Source: Cyanobium sp. ATX 6A2
GTDB taxonomy: Bacteria > Cyanobacteriota > Cyanobacteriia > PCC-6307 > Cyanobiaceae
Length of the DNA: 64,000 bases
NCBI RefSeq assembly: GCF_024346355.1
Contig: NZ_JAGQCU010000003.1
Location: 124,001 to 188,000 of the forward strand
Direction of reading: 5' to 3'
The notes below the pieces were generated by a model, which was given only the letters and a program-made list of their open reading frames with translations, was not told the DNA's origin and searched no databases. The position numbers and the translations under genes were made by a program. Of the stretch, positions 8,526-18,962 are shown in pieces. Position 1 is the first letter of the stretch, and each line of letters starts with the position of its first letter.

Positions 8526-9284
8526 GTGAGCACACCGCCTGACTGGCATCTGCCCCGCTGGCGGGGCCGGGCCCTGGTGGTGGGCTGCGGCGGAATCGGC
8601 CGGGCCCTGCTGGCGGCCCTGGCCCGCCGCGCTCCCCAGCTGGAGCTGGTGGGCGCCAGCCGCCAGCCGCTGCCCCTAAGCGGGCCAGAGCTGGGGGCTG
8701 TGCCCGTGCTGCCGCTCGATCTGGAGCGGGACGCCAGCCTGGCCGCACTGGCAGTGCAGTTGGCCGGTGGTGCGCCGTTGCGCCTGGTGATTCACACCGC
8801 CGGCGTGCTGCAGGACGGGGAGCTGAAACCGGAGAAGCGCCTGGCCCAGGTGCGGCGCTGCCATCTGGAGCGCAGCTTCGCGGTGAATGCCTTCGCGCCG
8901 CTGCTGCTGGCCCAGGCGATCGAACCGCTGCTGCCGCGGGACCAGCCGTTTCACTTCGCCAGCCTCTCGGCCCGGGTGGGGAGTATCGGCGACAACCGGC
9001 TGGGCGGCTGGTACGCCTACAGGGCCGCCAAGGCTGCCCAGAACCAGCTGCTGCACACCCTGGCGCTGGAGTGGGGCAGGCGCCTGCCGCTGGGCTGCGT
9101 GAGCCTGCTCCATCCCGGCACCACCGCCACTGCCCTGTCCGCTCCGTTCCGGGCCAACGTGCCCGAGCGCCAGCTGTTCAGCACCGAGCGGGCCGCGGGC
9201 CATCTGCTGGATGTGCTCGGGCAGCGCCGGGCCGAGGACAGCGGTGGGTTCTGGGCCTGGGACGGCCAGCCGATCCCCTGGTGA
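8526..9284 (+). CDS. Short-chain dehydrogenase/reductase
   Basis: 252 aa from a GTG. The dinucleotide-binding turn is degenerate (VVGCGGIGRALLAAL rather than TGxxxGxG). VIHTAGVL replaces the usual NNAG, the catalytic Tyr/Lys pair is YxxxK (YAYRAAKAA), and the preceding Ser is in FASLSARVGSI. The overall pattern resembles the CsgA/YciK-like SDR subgroup common in cyanobacteria. Substrate unknown. The active-site residues are intact, so it should be an active NAD(P)-dependent oxidoreductase. Confidence 0.85.
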   Translation: MSTPPDWHLPRWRGRALVVGCGGIGRALLAALARRAPQLELVGASRQPLPLSGPELGAVPVLPLDLERDASLAALAVQLAGGAPLRLVIHTAGVLQDGELKPEKRLAQVRRCHLERSFAVNAFAPLLLAQAIEPLLPRDQPFHFASLSARVGSIGDNRLGGWYAYRAAKAAQNQLLHTLALEWGRRLPLGCVSLLHPGTTATALSAPFRANVPERQLFSTERAAGHLLDVLGQRRAEDSGGFWAWDGQPIPW

Positions 9285-9320
9285 CCGCCAGCCGTGAACG
9301 CCGGAGATGGAAACAGGAGC

Positions 9321-9698
9321 TCAGGCGGCGTGCTGTCGCAGCAGCTCCAGGGGAATCACCTCCAGGGTGCTCTGCTCGGTGGCGACCAGGCGCACGGGTG
9401 GGGCCATGCCGTCCTGGTGGGCCTCCAGCCAGCGGGGGGCGCAGACGCACCAGTGATCGCCTGGTTTCAGGCCGGGGAAGCCGTACTGGGGAGCCGGTGT
9501 GGAGAGGTCGTTGCCCTGGGCCCGGCTGTAGCTGAGAAAGGCCTCGTTGAGCACACAACACACGGTGTGGCGGCCCATGTCGGCGCCGTTGGTGCGGCAG
9601 CTGCCATCGCGGAACCAGCCCGTCATCGGCTCGCAGCTGCACAGCTCCAGGGGCTCACCGAGCACATTGAGAGCCTGGGTGAGGGTGGACTCGACCAT
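9321..9698 (-). CDS. DUF2237 family protein
   Basis: 125 aa. The conserved NVLGEPLELCSCEPMTGWFRDG and HTVCCVLNEAFLSYS segments, followed by GLKPGDHWCVCAPRW, match the DUF2237 family of small bacterial and plant proteins of unknown function. Several Cys residues (CSC, CC, CVC) are conserved and could bind metal or form disulphides. It is convergent with the SDR gene. Confidence 0.85.
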   Translation of the reverse strand: MVESTLTQALNVLGEPLELCSCEPMTGWFRDGSCRTNGADMGRHTVCCVLNEAFLSYSRAQGNDLSTPAPQYGFPGLKPGDHWCVCAPRWLEAHQDGMAPPVRLVATEQSTLEVIPLELLRQHAA

Positions 9699-9847
9699 GG
9701 GTCACGGCAACGGGAAGGATCAGTCTGGTGAGGGCGTCGCGGAATCGGGACCGGGCACCAACCTGGCCCAGAAGGTTGACGGACTGCGGGGGTGAGGCGT
9801 TAAAGGTCGATGACGCGTTTCACACCGTCTTTCAGCGCGCCCGTTTC

Positions 9848-10075
9848 ATGAGCTGGGAATTCACCGAAGATGCGGCCTTTCTGGCCCTGTGCGACGCCTA
9901 CAAGGAAAGCGGTGAACCCTCTGCCGTGGAATTTCTGGCCCACGGCGAAGGCGCCTTTCACTTTCAGGAACTCACCCAGAACGCGGCCGGAGAAGGCCTC
10001 GATCTGAGCGATTCCACCAACCTGGAGGAGTTCCAGCAGGAGGTGATCGACGCCCTCGAGGAGATGTGCAGCTGA
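9848..10075 (+). CDS. Small conserved acidic protein
   Basis: 75 aa from the ATG at 9848 (MSWEFTEDAAFLALCDAY onward); a longer frame from 9728 gives implausible N-terminal residues. The protein is acidic, mostly helical and ends in EEFQQEVIDALEEMCS. I recognise the type as a cyanobacterial conserved hypothetical but know of no function. It is monocistronic and convergent with the next small gene. Confidence 0.7.
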   Translation: MSWEFTEDAAFLALCDAYKESGEPSAVEFLAHGEGAFHFQELTQNAAGEGLDLSDSTNLEEFQQEVIDALEEMCS

Positions 10076-10091
10076 GGGGCGGGCCGGGGCC

Positions 10092-10364
10092 TCAGCCGTA
10101 GAAGAAGCCAATCTCCCTGTCCTTCAGCCCCTCCCAGCCCGCAGCCTTGAGGCGGGCATCGAGGCTGGCCTGATCGAAGTGCTTGGAGCCGGTCTTCACC
10201 ACCCGGTTGCGCATCGATTTCTTCACACCACTGCGGGCCCGGCGGCTTTCCAGCTCCATCACCTCGCTGTAGAGGGCAAGCATCTCTGGGGGGATCGGGG
10301 TGCCATCGAGATCGATGCCCGCCTGGATGGCGGCATCCACACCGTCGGGTCCGGCAATGGCCAT
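10092..10364 (-). CDS. Small conserved basic protein
   Basis: 90 aa from the ATG at 10364 (MAIAGPDGVDAAIQAGIDLD onward). The central stretch SRRARSGVKKSMRNRVVKTG is strongly basic and the C-terminus is WEGLKDREIGFFYG. It starts 22 bp downstream of the metH stop on the same strand, so it may be read through from metH. No family function is known to me. The basic core suggests nucleic-acid or ribosome contact, which is inference only. Confidence 0.7.
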   Translation of the reverse strand: MAIAGPDGVDAAIQAGIDLDGTPIPPEMLALYSEVMELESRRARSGVKKSMRNRVVKTGSKHFDQASLDARLKAAGWEGLKDREIGFFYG

Positions 10365-10386
10365 GGTGAGATCGGGGGGTAAGGGG

Positions 10387-13300
10387 TCAGGCTGAGAAGT
10401 AGCGCGCCCTGCTGTGCAGGGCCACCAGAGCGGTGGTGCTCTGCTCGGGATGGAGTTGATCGCTCTCATCCATCGACAGGCCGATGCGCTCGGCCCCGAG
10501 CCAGAGCAGCTGCTGGCGGGAGTCGGCCACATTGGGGCAGGCGGGGTAGCCGAAGGAGTAGCGACTGCCGCGGTAGCGCTGGGCGAGCACGTCGCGCAGG
10601 GGCATGTCCTGGGGATCGCCATGGCCGAGTTCGCGGCGGATACGGGCATGCACCCACTCCGCCAGGGCCTCGGCCATCTGCACGGCCAGGCCGTGGAAAT
10701 AGAGATAGTCGCTGTAACGATCAGCGGCGAAGAGCTCCTGGGCAAAGGCCGTGGCCCGCTCGCCCATGGTCACCGCCTGCATCGGCAACCCATCGGCGGC
10801 CTGTGGTTCACCAGCGGACCCGACGCTGAGATCGCGGGAGAAATCGGCGATGCAGTAGCGGTTACCGGCGCGCTGGCGCGGCAGATTGAAGCGCCCCAGC
10901 TCCCGGCCGGCGCCGCAGGGGTCGGATCCATCGGGCAGGCCGGCGGGGTCGAACACCACCACCGCGTTGCCGCGACGGCCGCAGGGGAAGTAGCCATAGG
11001 CCACCCGGGGCCTGAGCAGCTGCTCGGAGCCGCAACGCTCGATCCACTGCTGCAGCACCGGTTCGGCCTTGCTCGCCAGCATCGCCTCGTAGTCGTGGCG
11101 CGACTGCTGCTGGCTCTTGCGCAGCTGCCACTGGCCGGCGAACAGGGCGTTGCGATCGAGGTAGGCGAACACCTCCGCCAGCGGGATCTCACTCTCGTCG
11201 AGCACCCTGCTGCCCCAGAACGGGGGCGTGAGGGCCGCCTCCTCGGCCACGCTCTCGGAGCGCTGGTCGTTGGGGCTGGCGGCAACGGCGGCGCCATCGC
11301 CAGTGCCAATGTCGGCAGCAGCGGGGAGCGGGCCGGCATCGGCGTCCTCTGCGGGGGCCGCGTCCGTGGCCGGGGAGCTGCTGTCCACGGCGTCAGCGAG
11401 GCCCAGCCCTTCTGGGGGCCCCTGCAGGAAACCGTTTCGGTCATCCCAGGCCTCGGCGGCCTTGGCTTCCATCAGGGCGTCCATGAAGCGCAGGTCGGCA
11501 AAGGCGTCGCGGCCATAGATCACCTGGCCGCGGTAGGCCGCACGGCAGTCGCCGTGCACAAAGCGGGGCGTGAGGGCGGCACCACCGAGGATCACCGGCA
11601 CAGCGATGCCGGCCTGGTTGAACGCCTCCAGGTTGTCCTTCATGAAGGCGGTGGACTTCACCAGAAGCCCGCTCATGGCGACGCAATCGGCCTGATGCTG
11701 CTGTTGGGCCTCGATGATCGCCTCGCAGCTCTGTTTGATGCCGAGATTGATGACCTCATAGCCATTATTGGTGAGGATGATGTCAACTAGATTCTTGCCA
11801 ATATCATGAACATCGCCCTTCACCGTGGCGATCAGGAACTTGCCCTTGCTGCTGCTTTTCCCCTCCACCTTCTCCATGTGGGGTTCAAGATAGGCCACAG
11901 CGCTCTTCATGGTTTCAGCGCTCTGCAGTACGAAGGGCAGCTGCATCTGCCCGGAGCCAAATAGTTCACCCACAACCTTCATGCCATCAAGCAAGAAGGA
12001 ATTGATGATCTGCAGTGGCGGATAGCTGTGCATCGCCTCATCGAGGGCCGGCTCGAGACCGATACGCTCGCCATCGATGATGTGCTGCGTGAGCCGTTTC
12101 TCCACCGGCAGATCGGCCAGGGACGGACCGGAGGCCCGCGCCTCCCTGGCACTCACCCCCTCGAACAGCGTGGTGAGCTCGGTGAGGGGGTCGTAGCTGC
12201 AGATGGCACCGGGCGCATCACTCTCGAAGCGCCTCCGATCGTTAATCAGATCACGGCACACCTGCAGCTGCTGCTCGCTGATCTTGGCCAGGGGCAGGAT
12301 CTTGGCGGGGCTCACGATCGCCGCATCCATGCCTGCCTCGCAGCAGGCATGCAGAAACACCGAATTCAGCACGATGCGCGCCGCCGGCGACAGTCCAAAG
12401 CTGACATTGCTGACCCCCAGAACCACATGCACACCCGGCAGGCGTTCACGGATCCGGCGGATCGCCTCCACCGTGGCCTGGGCATTCCTGCGGTCTTCCT
12501 CGATTCCGGTGGAGATCGGCAGGGCCAGGGGGTCGTAGAAGAGTTCCCGGGCCGGGATGCCGAACTCCAAAGCGTCGCGGTAGGCCCGTTGGGCAATGGC
12601 GAACTTCTTCTCGGCCGTGCGCGCCATGCCCTCCTCATCGATGGTGCCGATCACCACAGCGGCGCCATAGGCGCGGGCCAGCTCCAGCACCTTGAAGAAG
12701 CGCTCAGGGCCATCTTCATAGTTGGTGGAGTTGAGGATGCACTTGCCACCGGCCACCTTCAGGCCGGCCTCCATCTTCTGCCACTCGGTGGAATCGAGCA
12801 TCAGCGGCAGATTCACATTCGTCACCAGCCGGCTCACCAGCTCGTGCATGTCGCGCTCGCCGTCGCGGCCCACGTAGTCGACATTGACATCAAGCACATG
12901 GGCGTTTTCCTTCACCTGGCCGCGGGCCACCGCCACGAGGCCGTCCCAGTCCTCCTCGGCCAGCAGCTCCCTCACCTTCCTGGAGCCGCTGGCGTTGAGG
13001 CGCTCGCCGATGATCAGAAAGGAGTTGTCCTGGTGGTAGGGCGTGGTGCCATAGAGCGAGGCGGCGGCAGGCTCGTAGTGCAGCGCAGGGCGCGGTTCGC
13101 CAGCGCTCAGCTCCCTGCCATCGGGATCACAGCTGCCGCCTCGCACCGGGCGCTCCGCCGGTCTGAGGTCGGCAGCCAGCTCGGCCAGGGCGCGGATGTG
13201 GGCGGGAGTGGTGCCGCAGCAGCCTCCGATCACCTGCACCCCGAGATCCTCCACGAAGTGCATCAGCTGCATCTTCATCTCGATCGGGGTGAGCCGGTAG

Positions 13301-14145
13301 TGGGCCACCCCGCCCACGTTCTCCGGCAGCCCGGCGTTGGGGATACAGCTCACCACAAAGGGGCTGTGCTCACTCAGGTAGCGGATGTGCTCCTTCATCT
13401 GCTCCGGACCGGTGGCGCAGTTGAGGCCCAGCACATCGATCGGAAAGGGCTCGAGGATCGCCACCACCGCGGCGATGTCGGACCCCACCAGCATCGTGCC
13501 GGTGGTCTCCATGGTCACGCTCACCATCAGCGGTCGACGCAGACCGGTTTTGGCGAAGGCCGCCTCGATGCCATGCAGGGCGGCCTTGATCTGCAGCACG
13601 TCCTGGCAGGTTTCCACGATGAACAGATCCACATCGCCGGCCAGCAACCCCTCCGCCTGCTCGGCAAAGGAGGCCTTCATCGTGTCGAAGTCGACATGGC
13701 CGAGCGTGGGCAGCTTGGTGGTGGGGCCCATGGAGCCGGCCACGAAGCGCGGTTTCTCGGGTGTGGAGAAGGCAGCGGCCATCTCCCGCGCCAGCTCGGC
13801 CGCCCGACGGTTGAGGGCAAAGGCCTGATCGGCGATGTCGTATTCGGCCAGCACCAGGGAGGTGGCGCCGAAGGTGTCGGTTTCGATCACATCGGCGCCG
13901 GCCTCCAGGAACTGGCGGTGCACCTCCAGCACGGCCTCGGGTTTGCTGAACACCAGCACCTCATTGCAGCCCTCCAGGGCCGGTCCGCCGAAATCGGCGG
14001 CCGTGAGATCCATCTGCTGCAGGGAGGTGCCGGTGGCACCGTCGAACACGATCACCGGCCGCTGGGGAGCATGCAAACGCTCCAGAAACCCCCCATGGCC
14101 GGCGGCTGGGGATCCAGGGGGAGCGGAAGCCGTGCTGCTGGCCAT
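10387..14145 (-). CDS. metH: Cobalamin-dependent methionine synthase
   Basis: 1252 aa from the ATG at 14145. Transfers a methyl group from methyltetrahydrofolate via methylcobalamin to homocysteine. Domains in order: homocysteine-binding (zinc Cys near 241 in LNCATGPEQ and the CC pair near 307 in [11 protein letters not shown]); pterin-binding ([17 protein letters not shown]); cap; B12-binding with the DxHxxG motif (DVHDIGKN, about 775-780); and C-terminal SAM/activation domain ([14 protein letters not shown] near 1195). A low-complexity Ala/Asp/Pro linker of about 50 residues (about 917-968) precedes the activation domain. It overlaps the ilvE stop by one base (TGATG), so coupled translation is likely. 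Confidence 0.97.
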   Translation of the reverse strand: MASSTASAPPGSPAAGHGGFLERLHAPQRPVIVFDGATGTSLQQMDLTAADFGGPALEGCNEVLVFSKPEAVLEVHRQFLEAGADVIETDTFGATSLVLAEYDIADQAFALNRRAAELAREMAAAFSTPEKPRFVAGSMGPTTKLPTLGHVDFDTMKASFAEQAEGLLAGDVDLFIVETCQDVLQIKAALHGIEAAFAKTGLRRPLMVSVTMETTGTMLVGSDIAAVVAILEPFPIDVLGLNCATGPEQMKEHIRYLSEHSPFVVSCIPNAGLPENVGGVAHYRLTPIEMKMQLMHFVEDLGVQVIGGCCGTTPAHIRALAELAADLRPAERPVRGGSCDPDGRELSAGEPRPALHYEPAAASLYGTTPYHQDNSFLIIGERLNASGSRKVRELLAEEDWDGLVAVARGQVKENAHVLDVNVDYVGRDGERDMHELVSRLVTNVNLPLMLDSTEWQKMEAGLKVAGGKCILNSTNYEDGPERFFKVLELARAYGAAVVIGTIDEEGMARTAEKKFAIAQRAYRDALEFGIPARELFYDPLALPISTGIEEDRRNAQATVEAIRRIRERLPGVHVVLGVSNVSFGLSPAARIVLNSVFLHACCEAGMDAAIVSPAKILPLAKISEQQLQVCRDLINDRRRFESDAPGAICSYDPLTELTTLFEGVSAREARASGPSLADLPVEKRLTQHIIDGERIGLEPALDEAMHSYPPLQIINSFLLDGMKVVGELFGSGQMQLPFVLQSAETMKSAVAYLEPHMEKVEGKSSSKGKFLIATVKGDVHDIGKNLVDIILTNNGYEVINLGIKQSCEAIIEAQQQHQADCVAMSGLLVKSTAFMKDNLEAFNQAGIAVPVILGGAALTPRFVHGDCRAAYRGQVIYGRDAFADLRFMDALMEAKAAEAWDDRNGFLQGPPEGLGLADAVDSSSPATDAAPAEDADAGPLPAAADIGTGDGAAVAASPNDQRSESVAEEAALTPPFWGSRVLDESEIPLAEVFAYLDRNALFAGQWQLRKSQQQSRHDYEAMLASKAEPVLQQWIERCGSEQLLRPRVAYGYFPCGRRGNAVVVFDPAGLPDGSDPCGAGRELGRFNLPRQRAGNRYCIADFSRDLSVGSAGEPQAADGLPMQAVTMGERATAFAQELFAADRYSDYLYFHGLAVQMAEALAEWVHARIRRELGHGDPQDMPLRDVLAQRYRGSRYSFGYPACPNVADSRQQLLWLGAERIGLSMDESDQLHPEQSTTALVALHSRARYFSA

Positions 14146-15062
14146 CAGCCGTCGAGACGCACGCGGGTGACCCAATGGTCATAGTCCGGATCGCGCCCTT
14201 CTGTGATCGCCGTCAGGCGCTCCCGCAGGCGGGCCATCACCGGCCGGTCGCCACCCAGGTCGGTGGCCTCCACCCGGCGCACCGGCGTGACCTTGGCGGC
14301 GGTGCCGCTGAGGAACACCTCATCGGCGATGAACAGTTCACTCTTGTCCACCGCTCGCTCCAGCACCGTGATGCCCATGGCCCGGGCCAGCTCGATCACA
14401 CTGGCTCTGGTGATGCCCTCAAGGATGTCCTGATCCACCCCCGGTGTGATCAGCACCCCGTCGCGCACGATGAACAGATTCATGCCGCTGGCCTCGCTCA
14501 CCTTGCCGCGACTGTTCATCAGGATCGCCTCGTCGAAGCCGCTCTTCACCGCTTCGGTCTTGGCCAGGGAACTGGTGATGTAGGCGCCGCTGATCTTGCC
14601 GCGCAGGGGCAGGGAGCGGTCTTCCTGGCGGACCCAGGAGCTGATCCGGCAGCTCACACCGTCGGGGGAGAGATAGTCGCCCAGCTCGATCCCATAGATC
14701 AGGAAGTCAGTTTCGATGTTGTGCAGCCGAGGCGCGATCCCCAGATCGGAGGTGTAAACAAAAGGCCGCAGGTACACCGGGCAGGTGGGCCGGTTGGCCC
14801 GCAGAACCGCAGCGATGGCCTGGTGGATCGTGGCCTCGCTCAGCTCCGTGAGCAGCAGCCTGGCGCTCTGGCTCAGGCGGCGGGCGTGACGCTCGGCCCG
14901 GAACAGCAGGATCTCGCCAGGGTCGGCGGGATTGGGCAGGGCACGCATGCCCCCGAAGGCGCCGGTGCCGTAGTGCAGGGCGTGGGTGGCCACCGACAGG
15001 GTGGCTTCAGCGAACGGCACACAGCGGCCACGGAACCAGGCTTGGGGCAGGAACTGGTGCAT
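14145..15062 (-). CDS. ilvE: Branched-chain amino acid aminotransferase
   Basis: 305 aa from the ATG at 15062. A class IV PLP aminotransferase for the last step of Val/Leu/Ile synthesis. K156 in [11 protein letters not shown] is the expected PLP lysine, and [17 protein letters not shown] and [15 protein letters not shown] are family signatures; [14 protein letters not shown] closes the active site. The frame stays open far upstream through antisense cobN, but homology clearly starts at [12 protein letters not shown]. It overlaps metH by one base. Family members can also transaminate ketomethylthiobutyrate in methionine salvage, a possible reason for the pairing. Confidence 0.95.
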   Translation of the reverse strand: MHQFLPQAWFRGRCVPFAEATLSVATHALHYGTGAFGGMRALPNPADPGEILLFRAERHARRLSQSARLLLTELSEATIHQAIAAVLRANRPTCPVYLRPFVYTSDLGIAPRLHNIETDFLIYGIELGDYLSPDGVSCRISSWVRQEDRSLPLRGKISGAYITSSLAKTEAVKSGFDEAILMNSRGKVSEASGMNLFIVRDGVLITPGVDQDILEGITRASVIELARAMGITVLERAVDKSELFIADEVFLSGTAAKVTPVRRVEATDLGGDRPVMARLRERLTAITEGRDPDYDHWVTRVRLDG

Positions 15063-15128
15063 GGGTGAGCGCTGCGACCAGGATGGCAAGGGACTCGATC
15101 TTCTCACCGCACCCAGCAGGATGGGGCC

Positions 15129-18100
15129 ATGCACAGGCTGGCGGCGATCCCGGGCGACACAGCGGCGGCAGACAGCTGCGCCTTCGTCGAGCAGCCGCCC
15201 GCACCGGTGCTGCTGCTCACCAGCGCCGACACCGACCTGCTGACGCTGGAAGCGCTGCTGGAGGCCGAACCGGCGCTGCTCGGGGGAGAGCTGCGTGGGC
15301 TCAACCTGGCGGCCCTGGCCCACCCGGCCGTGATCGACCACTACCTCAGCAGCACCGTGGCGGCTGCCCAGCTGGTGGTGGTGCGGCTGCTGGGGGGCCG
15401 GGGCCACTGGAGTTACGGACTGGAGCGGCTGCGGCTCTGGGCGGCCGAGAGGACGGACCGCCAGCTGCTGGTGCTGGCCGGCACCGCCGAGGAGGAGGAG
15501 AGCCTGGCCGCGCTGGGCAATGGCGAGCCGGAGCTGGCGATCGCCCTGGCCCGCTGCCTGCGGGTGGGCGGACCGGAGAACGGACGGCTGCTGCTGCAGT
15601 GCCTGGCCGCCCTGCTGCGGGGGGAGACTCCGCAACCGCCGCAGCCCCTGCCCCTGGCCGATCCCTGCCCCCATGACTGGCGCCAGGAGAGCGGCCCGCG
15701 AGTGGGTGTGGTGGCCTACCGGGCCCTGTTGCAGGCGGGAAACGTGGGCTGGCTGGAGGCCACCCTGGAGGCCCTGCGCGCCCGAGGCCTGTGTCCGCGG
15801 ACGCTGTGGGTGAGCGGCCTGCGCGATGGTGCCGTGCAGCACGGGGTGGCCGACCTGCTGGAGCGCGAGCGGGTGGAGGCGGTGGTGTGCAGCACCGCCT
15901 TCGCCTCGGTGCAGTTCGAGGAGGCAGGCCTGGGGGCGCCGCTGTGGGAGCGGCTGGCCGTGCCGGTGCTGCAGCTGCTCTGCAGCAGCCAGCCGCGCCA
16001 GCGCTGGCAGACCAGCAGCATCGGCCTGTCGCCCACCGACCTCACCCTGCAGGTGGCCCTGCCGGAACTGGACGGGCGGATCACCACCCGCATCGGAGCC
16101 TTCAAGGAGTGCCGGGGGGCCAGCGCCAGGCTGGCGTCGGGGCTGCAGCGGCTGGAGCCAGACCTGGAGCGCCTGGCCTGGATCAGCGCGCTCACAGCCA
16201 ACTGGATCGCCCTGGCCCGCACGCCGGCCGAGCAGCGCCGGATCGGCCTGGTGCTGGCCAACTACCCCACCCGCAACAGCCGACTGGCCAACGGCGTGGG
16301 CCTCGACACCCCGGCCTCGGCCGCCGCCATGCTGCGCTGGCTGCGGGAGGCGGGCTATGGCCTGGACCACGGGGCCGGGGGGGCTGGCGTGGACCTGCCG
16401 GGGGACGGTGAGGCCCTGATTCAGGCCCTGCTGGCGGGCCGCAGCAACGATCCGGAGAGCACCCACCGGCCGGCACTCGACCATCTGTCCCTGGAGGACT
16501 ACCAGCGCTGGTACCTGCAGCTGCCGCTGGCGGGCCGGCAGCGGCTGGAGGCGGTGTGGGGTGCGCCGGAGGCCGATGCCGGCCTCGAGAGCTGGAACCT
16601 CGGCGGGCGGAGTGAACCCGGCTTCCCGATCCCCGGTCTGCGCTTCGGCAACGTGGCGCTGCTGATTCAGCCAGCCCGGGGCTACGACCGCGATCCCAGC
16701 CTCAGTTACCACGCGCCGGATCTGCCCCCCACCCATGCCTATCTGGCCGTCTACCTCTGGCTGCGGCAGCAGTTCGGGGCCCAGGTGGTGGTGCATGTGG
16801 GCAAGCACGGCAACCTGGAGTGGCTGCCGGGGAAGGGGCTCGGCCTCTCCGACCACTGCTATCCGGAGTGGGCCCTGGGCCCGCTGCCCCACCTCTACCC
16901 GTTCATCGTCAACGACCCCGGAGAGGGCTCCCAGGCCAAACGCCGCAGCCAGGCGGTGATCCTCGATCACCTCACCCCGCCCCTGGGCCGCGCCGGCCTG
17001 CACGGGGAGCTCCAGCAGCTCGAATCCCTGCTGGATGAATACTGGGAAGCCACCCAGCTGGGCGGCGGCGAGCGGGCCGCCGTGCTGCGCCGCACCCTGG
17101 ACCGGCGGCTGGCCGAGCTGGAGCTGCCACTCACCGCCAGCGGCGCAGAGGCCACCGGCGACGTCGATGGCTTGACGGCAGCGGATGGAGCCGCCCGCCT
17201 GGAGGCCCGCCTCGATGCCGCCGACGGCTACCTCTGCGAGCTCAAGGAGGCCCAGATCCGGCTGGGGCTGCACACCTACGGCCACCTGCCGGAGCCCCAG
17301 CAGCTGGCCGAACTGCTGCTCTGCCTGGCGCGAGCGCCCCAGGCCGGTCTGGCCGGCCTCACCCAGGCTCTCGCCCGTGACCGGGGCCTGACACTGGACC
17401 CCTGGGCCGACCCGGAGGAGGCGCCGCTGGCCGAAAGCGACCGGCGGCAGCTGGCGCCGGCGCGCAAGGTGGGCGATGGCGTGGCGCTGCTGGAGGAGCA
17501 GGCCCTGGTCCACTGCCGGGCGCTGCTGGAGCAGCCCGCGTCGGTGGCTGAAGCGGGTCCTTGCACCGGGCCGGTGCTGGACCATGCCCGGCGGGTGCTG
17601 GTGCCCCGCCTGCTGGCCTGCGCCGAGGCGGAGAAGGAGGCCTTCCTGGCCGGGCTGGCGGGGCGCCGCATCGCCGCCGGGCCCTCAGGGGCGCCCACCC
17701 GCGGGCGACCCGATCTGCTGCCCACCGGGCGCAATTTCTATTCGGTGGATCTGCGCGGCCTGCCCAGCGAGGCGGCCTGGGACCTGGGCCGGCGCAGCGC
17801 CGAGCTGCTGCTGGAGCTGCACCTGCAGGAGCAGGGGGAACACCTGCGCACCCTGGCCCTCTCGGTGTGGGGCACGAGCACGATGCGCAACGGCGGCGAG
17901 GACATCGGCCAGGCCCTGGCGCTGTTGGGGGTGCGGCCGGTGTGGGATGGCCCCACCCGGCGCCTGGTGGACCTGGAGGTGATTCCCCTCAGCCTGCTGG
18001 GGCGGCCGCGGGTGGATGTGACCCTGCGCATCTCCGGCCTGTTCCGCGACGCCTTCCCCCAGCTGGTGGGCTGGATGGACCGGGCCACGGCGCTGGTGGC

Positions 18101-18938
18101 GGCCCTGGATGAGGCGGAGCCCGACAACCCCCTGGCGGCGGCGGCCCGGCGGGAGGGCCACTGCGCCCGTGTGTACGGCTCAGCTCCAGGCGCCTACGGC
18201 GCCGGCCTGCAGGGACTGATCGACAGCGGCCAGTGGGAGCGGCGCGCCGACCTGGGGGAGGCGTTTCTGAACTGGAGCAGTTGGCGCTATGGCGAAAGCC
18301 GGCCGCAGGGCCAGGCCGGTGGAGCTGGCGGGAGTGCTGCCGGAGCCGGAGCGATCGAGGCCAGCGCCGACCGCAGCGGCCTGGAGCAGCGCCTGGCGGC
18401 GGTGCAGGTGGTGCTGCACAACCAGGACAACCGCGAGCACGACCTGCTCGACTCCGACGACTACTACCAGTTCCAGGGCGGCCTCAGCGCCGCTGCCGAA
18501 ACCCTCCAGGGAAAGGCACCGGCGCTGTGGTTCGGCGACCACTCCCGCCATGCCCGCCCGCGGCTGCACCGGGTGGAAAAGGAGTTCGACAAGGTGCTGC
18601 GCTCACGCCTGCTCAATCCCCGCTGGATCGAGGCCATGCAGCGCCACGGCTACAAGGGTGGCTTCGAAATGGCCGCCAGCCTCGACTACCTCTTTGCCTA
18701 CGACGCCAGCACCGGACGGGTGCCCGACTGGGGCTATGGCGCTGTCTGCGAGCGCTGGCTGGGGGATGGTGCGGTGCGGGCCTTTCTGGAGCGCAGCAAC
18801 CCCTGGGCCCTGCGGGACATGGCCGAACGACTCCTGGAGGCCCACCACCGGGTGCTGTGGACGGGTGCGCAGTCAGGACAGCTGGAGTGGTTGCGCCAGC
18901 TGGTGCTACACAGCGAGGGTCTGATCGAAAGCCGCTGA
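15129..18938 (+). CDS. cobN: Cobaltochelatase subunit CobN
   Basis: 1269 aa. The large subunit of the ATP-dependent chelatase that inserts cobalt in corrin synthesis. Family blocks: KHGNLEWLPGKG about 560 residues in, LPTGRNFYSVDLRGLPSEAAWDLG, WGTSTMRNGGEDIGQALALLG, and the C-terminal YKGGFEMAASLDYLFAYDAS signature. It lacks the N-terminal DUF3479 domain of ChlH, so I call CobN rather than magnesium chelatase H. In cyanobacteria the ChlI/ChlD subunits are thought to serve both chelatases. It is divergent from ilvE-metH by 66 bp, next to the B12-dependent enzyme. A Gly/Ala insert at about 1055-1080 is strain-like low complexity. Confidence 0.94.
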   Translation: MHRLAAIPGDTAAADSCAFVEQPPAPVLLLTSADTDLLTLEALLEAEPALLGGELRGLNLAALAHPAVIDHYLSSTVAAAQLVVVRLLGGRGHWSYGLERLRLWAAERTDRQLLVLAGTAEEEESLAALGNGEPELAIALARCLRVGGPENGRLLLQCLAALLRGETPQPPQPLPLADPCPHDWRQESGPRVGVVAYRALLQAGNVGWLEATLEALRARGLCPRTLWVSGLRDGAVQHGVADLLERERVEAVVCSTAFASVQFEEAGLGAPLWERLAVPVLQLLCSSQPRQRWQTSSIGLSPTDLTLQVALPELDGRITTRIGAFKECRGASARLASGLQRLEPDLERLAWISALTANWIALARTPAEQRRIGLVLANYPTRNSRLANGVGLDTPASAAAMLRWLREAGYGLDHGAGGAGVDLPGDGEALIQALLAGRSNDPESTHRPALDHLSLEDYQRWYLQLPLAGRQRLEAVWGAPEADAGLESWNLGGRSEPGFPIPGLRFGNVALLIQPARGYDRDPSLSYHAPDLPPTHAYLAVYLWLRQQFGAQVVVHVGKHGNLEWLPGKGLGLSDHCYPEWALGPLPHLYPFIVNDPGEGSQAKRRSQAVILDHLTPPLGRAGLHGELQQLESLLDEYWEATQLGGGERAAVLRRTLDRRLAELELPLTASGAEATGDVDGLTAADGAARLEARLDAADGYLCELKEAQIRLGLHTYGHLPEPQQLAELLLCLARAPQAGLAGLTQALARDRGLTLDPWADPEEAPLAESDRRQLAPARKVGDGVALLEEQALVHCRALLEQPASVAEAGPCTGPVLDHARRVLVPRLLACAEAEKEAFLAGLAGRRIAAGPSGAPTRGRPDLLPTGRNFYSVDLRGLPSEAAWDLGRRSAELLLELHLQEQGEHLRTLALSVWGTSTMRNGGEDIGQALALLGVRPVWDGPTRRLVDLEVIPLSLLGRPRVDVTLRISGLFRDAFPQLVGWMDRATALVAALDEAEPDNPLAAAARREGHCARVYGSAPGAYGAGLQGLIDSGQWERRADLGEAFLNWSSWRYGESRPQGQAGGAGGSAAGAGAIEASADRSGLEQRLAAVQVVLHNQDNREHDLLDSDDYYQFQGGLSAAAETLQGKAPALWFGDHSRHARPRLHRVEKEFDKVLRSRLLNPRWIEAMQRHGYKGGFEMAASLDYLFAYDASTGRVPDWGYGAVCERWLGDGAVRAFLERSNPWALRDMAERLLEAHHRVLWTGAQSGQLEWLRQLVLHSEGLIESR

Positions 18939-18962
18939 CCGCGGCCCTCTGCAGGTCAGGCC

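Noticed and set aside
12028-14184. 718-residue plus-strand frame opposite metH
   Set aside because: His/Gln/Gly-rich shadow with no family features; metH is certain on the minus strand.
14000-15130. Cobalamin riboswitch near metH or cobN
   Set aside because: The intergenic space is 66 bp and no B12-box-like sequence was seen.
14145-17585. A very long minus-strand frame through cobN joined to ilvE
   Set aside because: Its first 840 residues are Gln/Ala/Gly-rich shadow of cobN codons in a GC-rich genome; ilvE homology begins only at 15062.
18935-18959. CTGACC/GGTCAG pair between cobN and the next gene as bidirectional terminator
   Set aside because: Six-bp stem with a 13-nt loop and no T-run.
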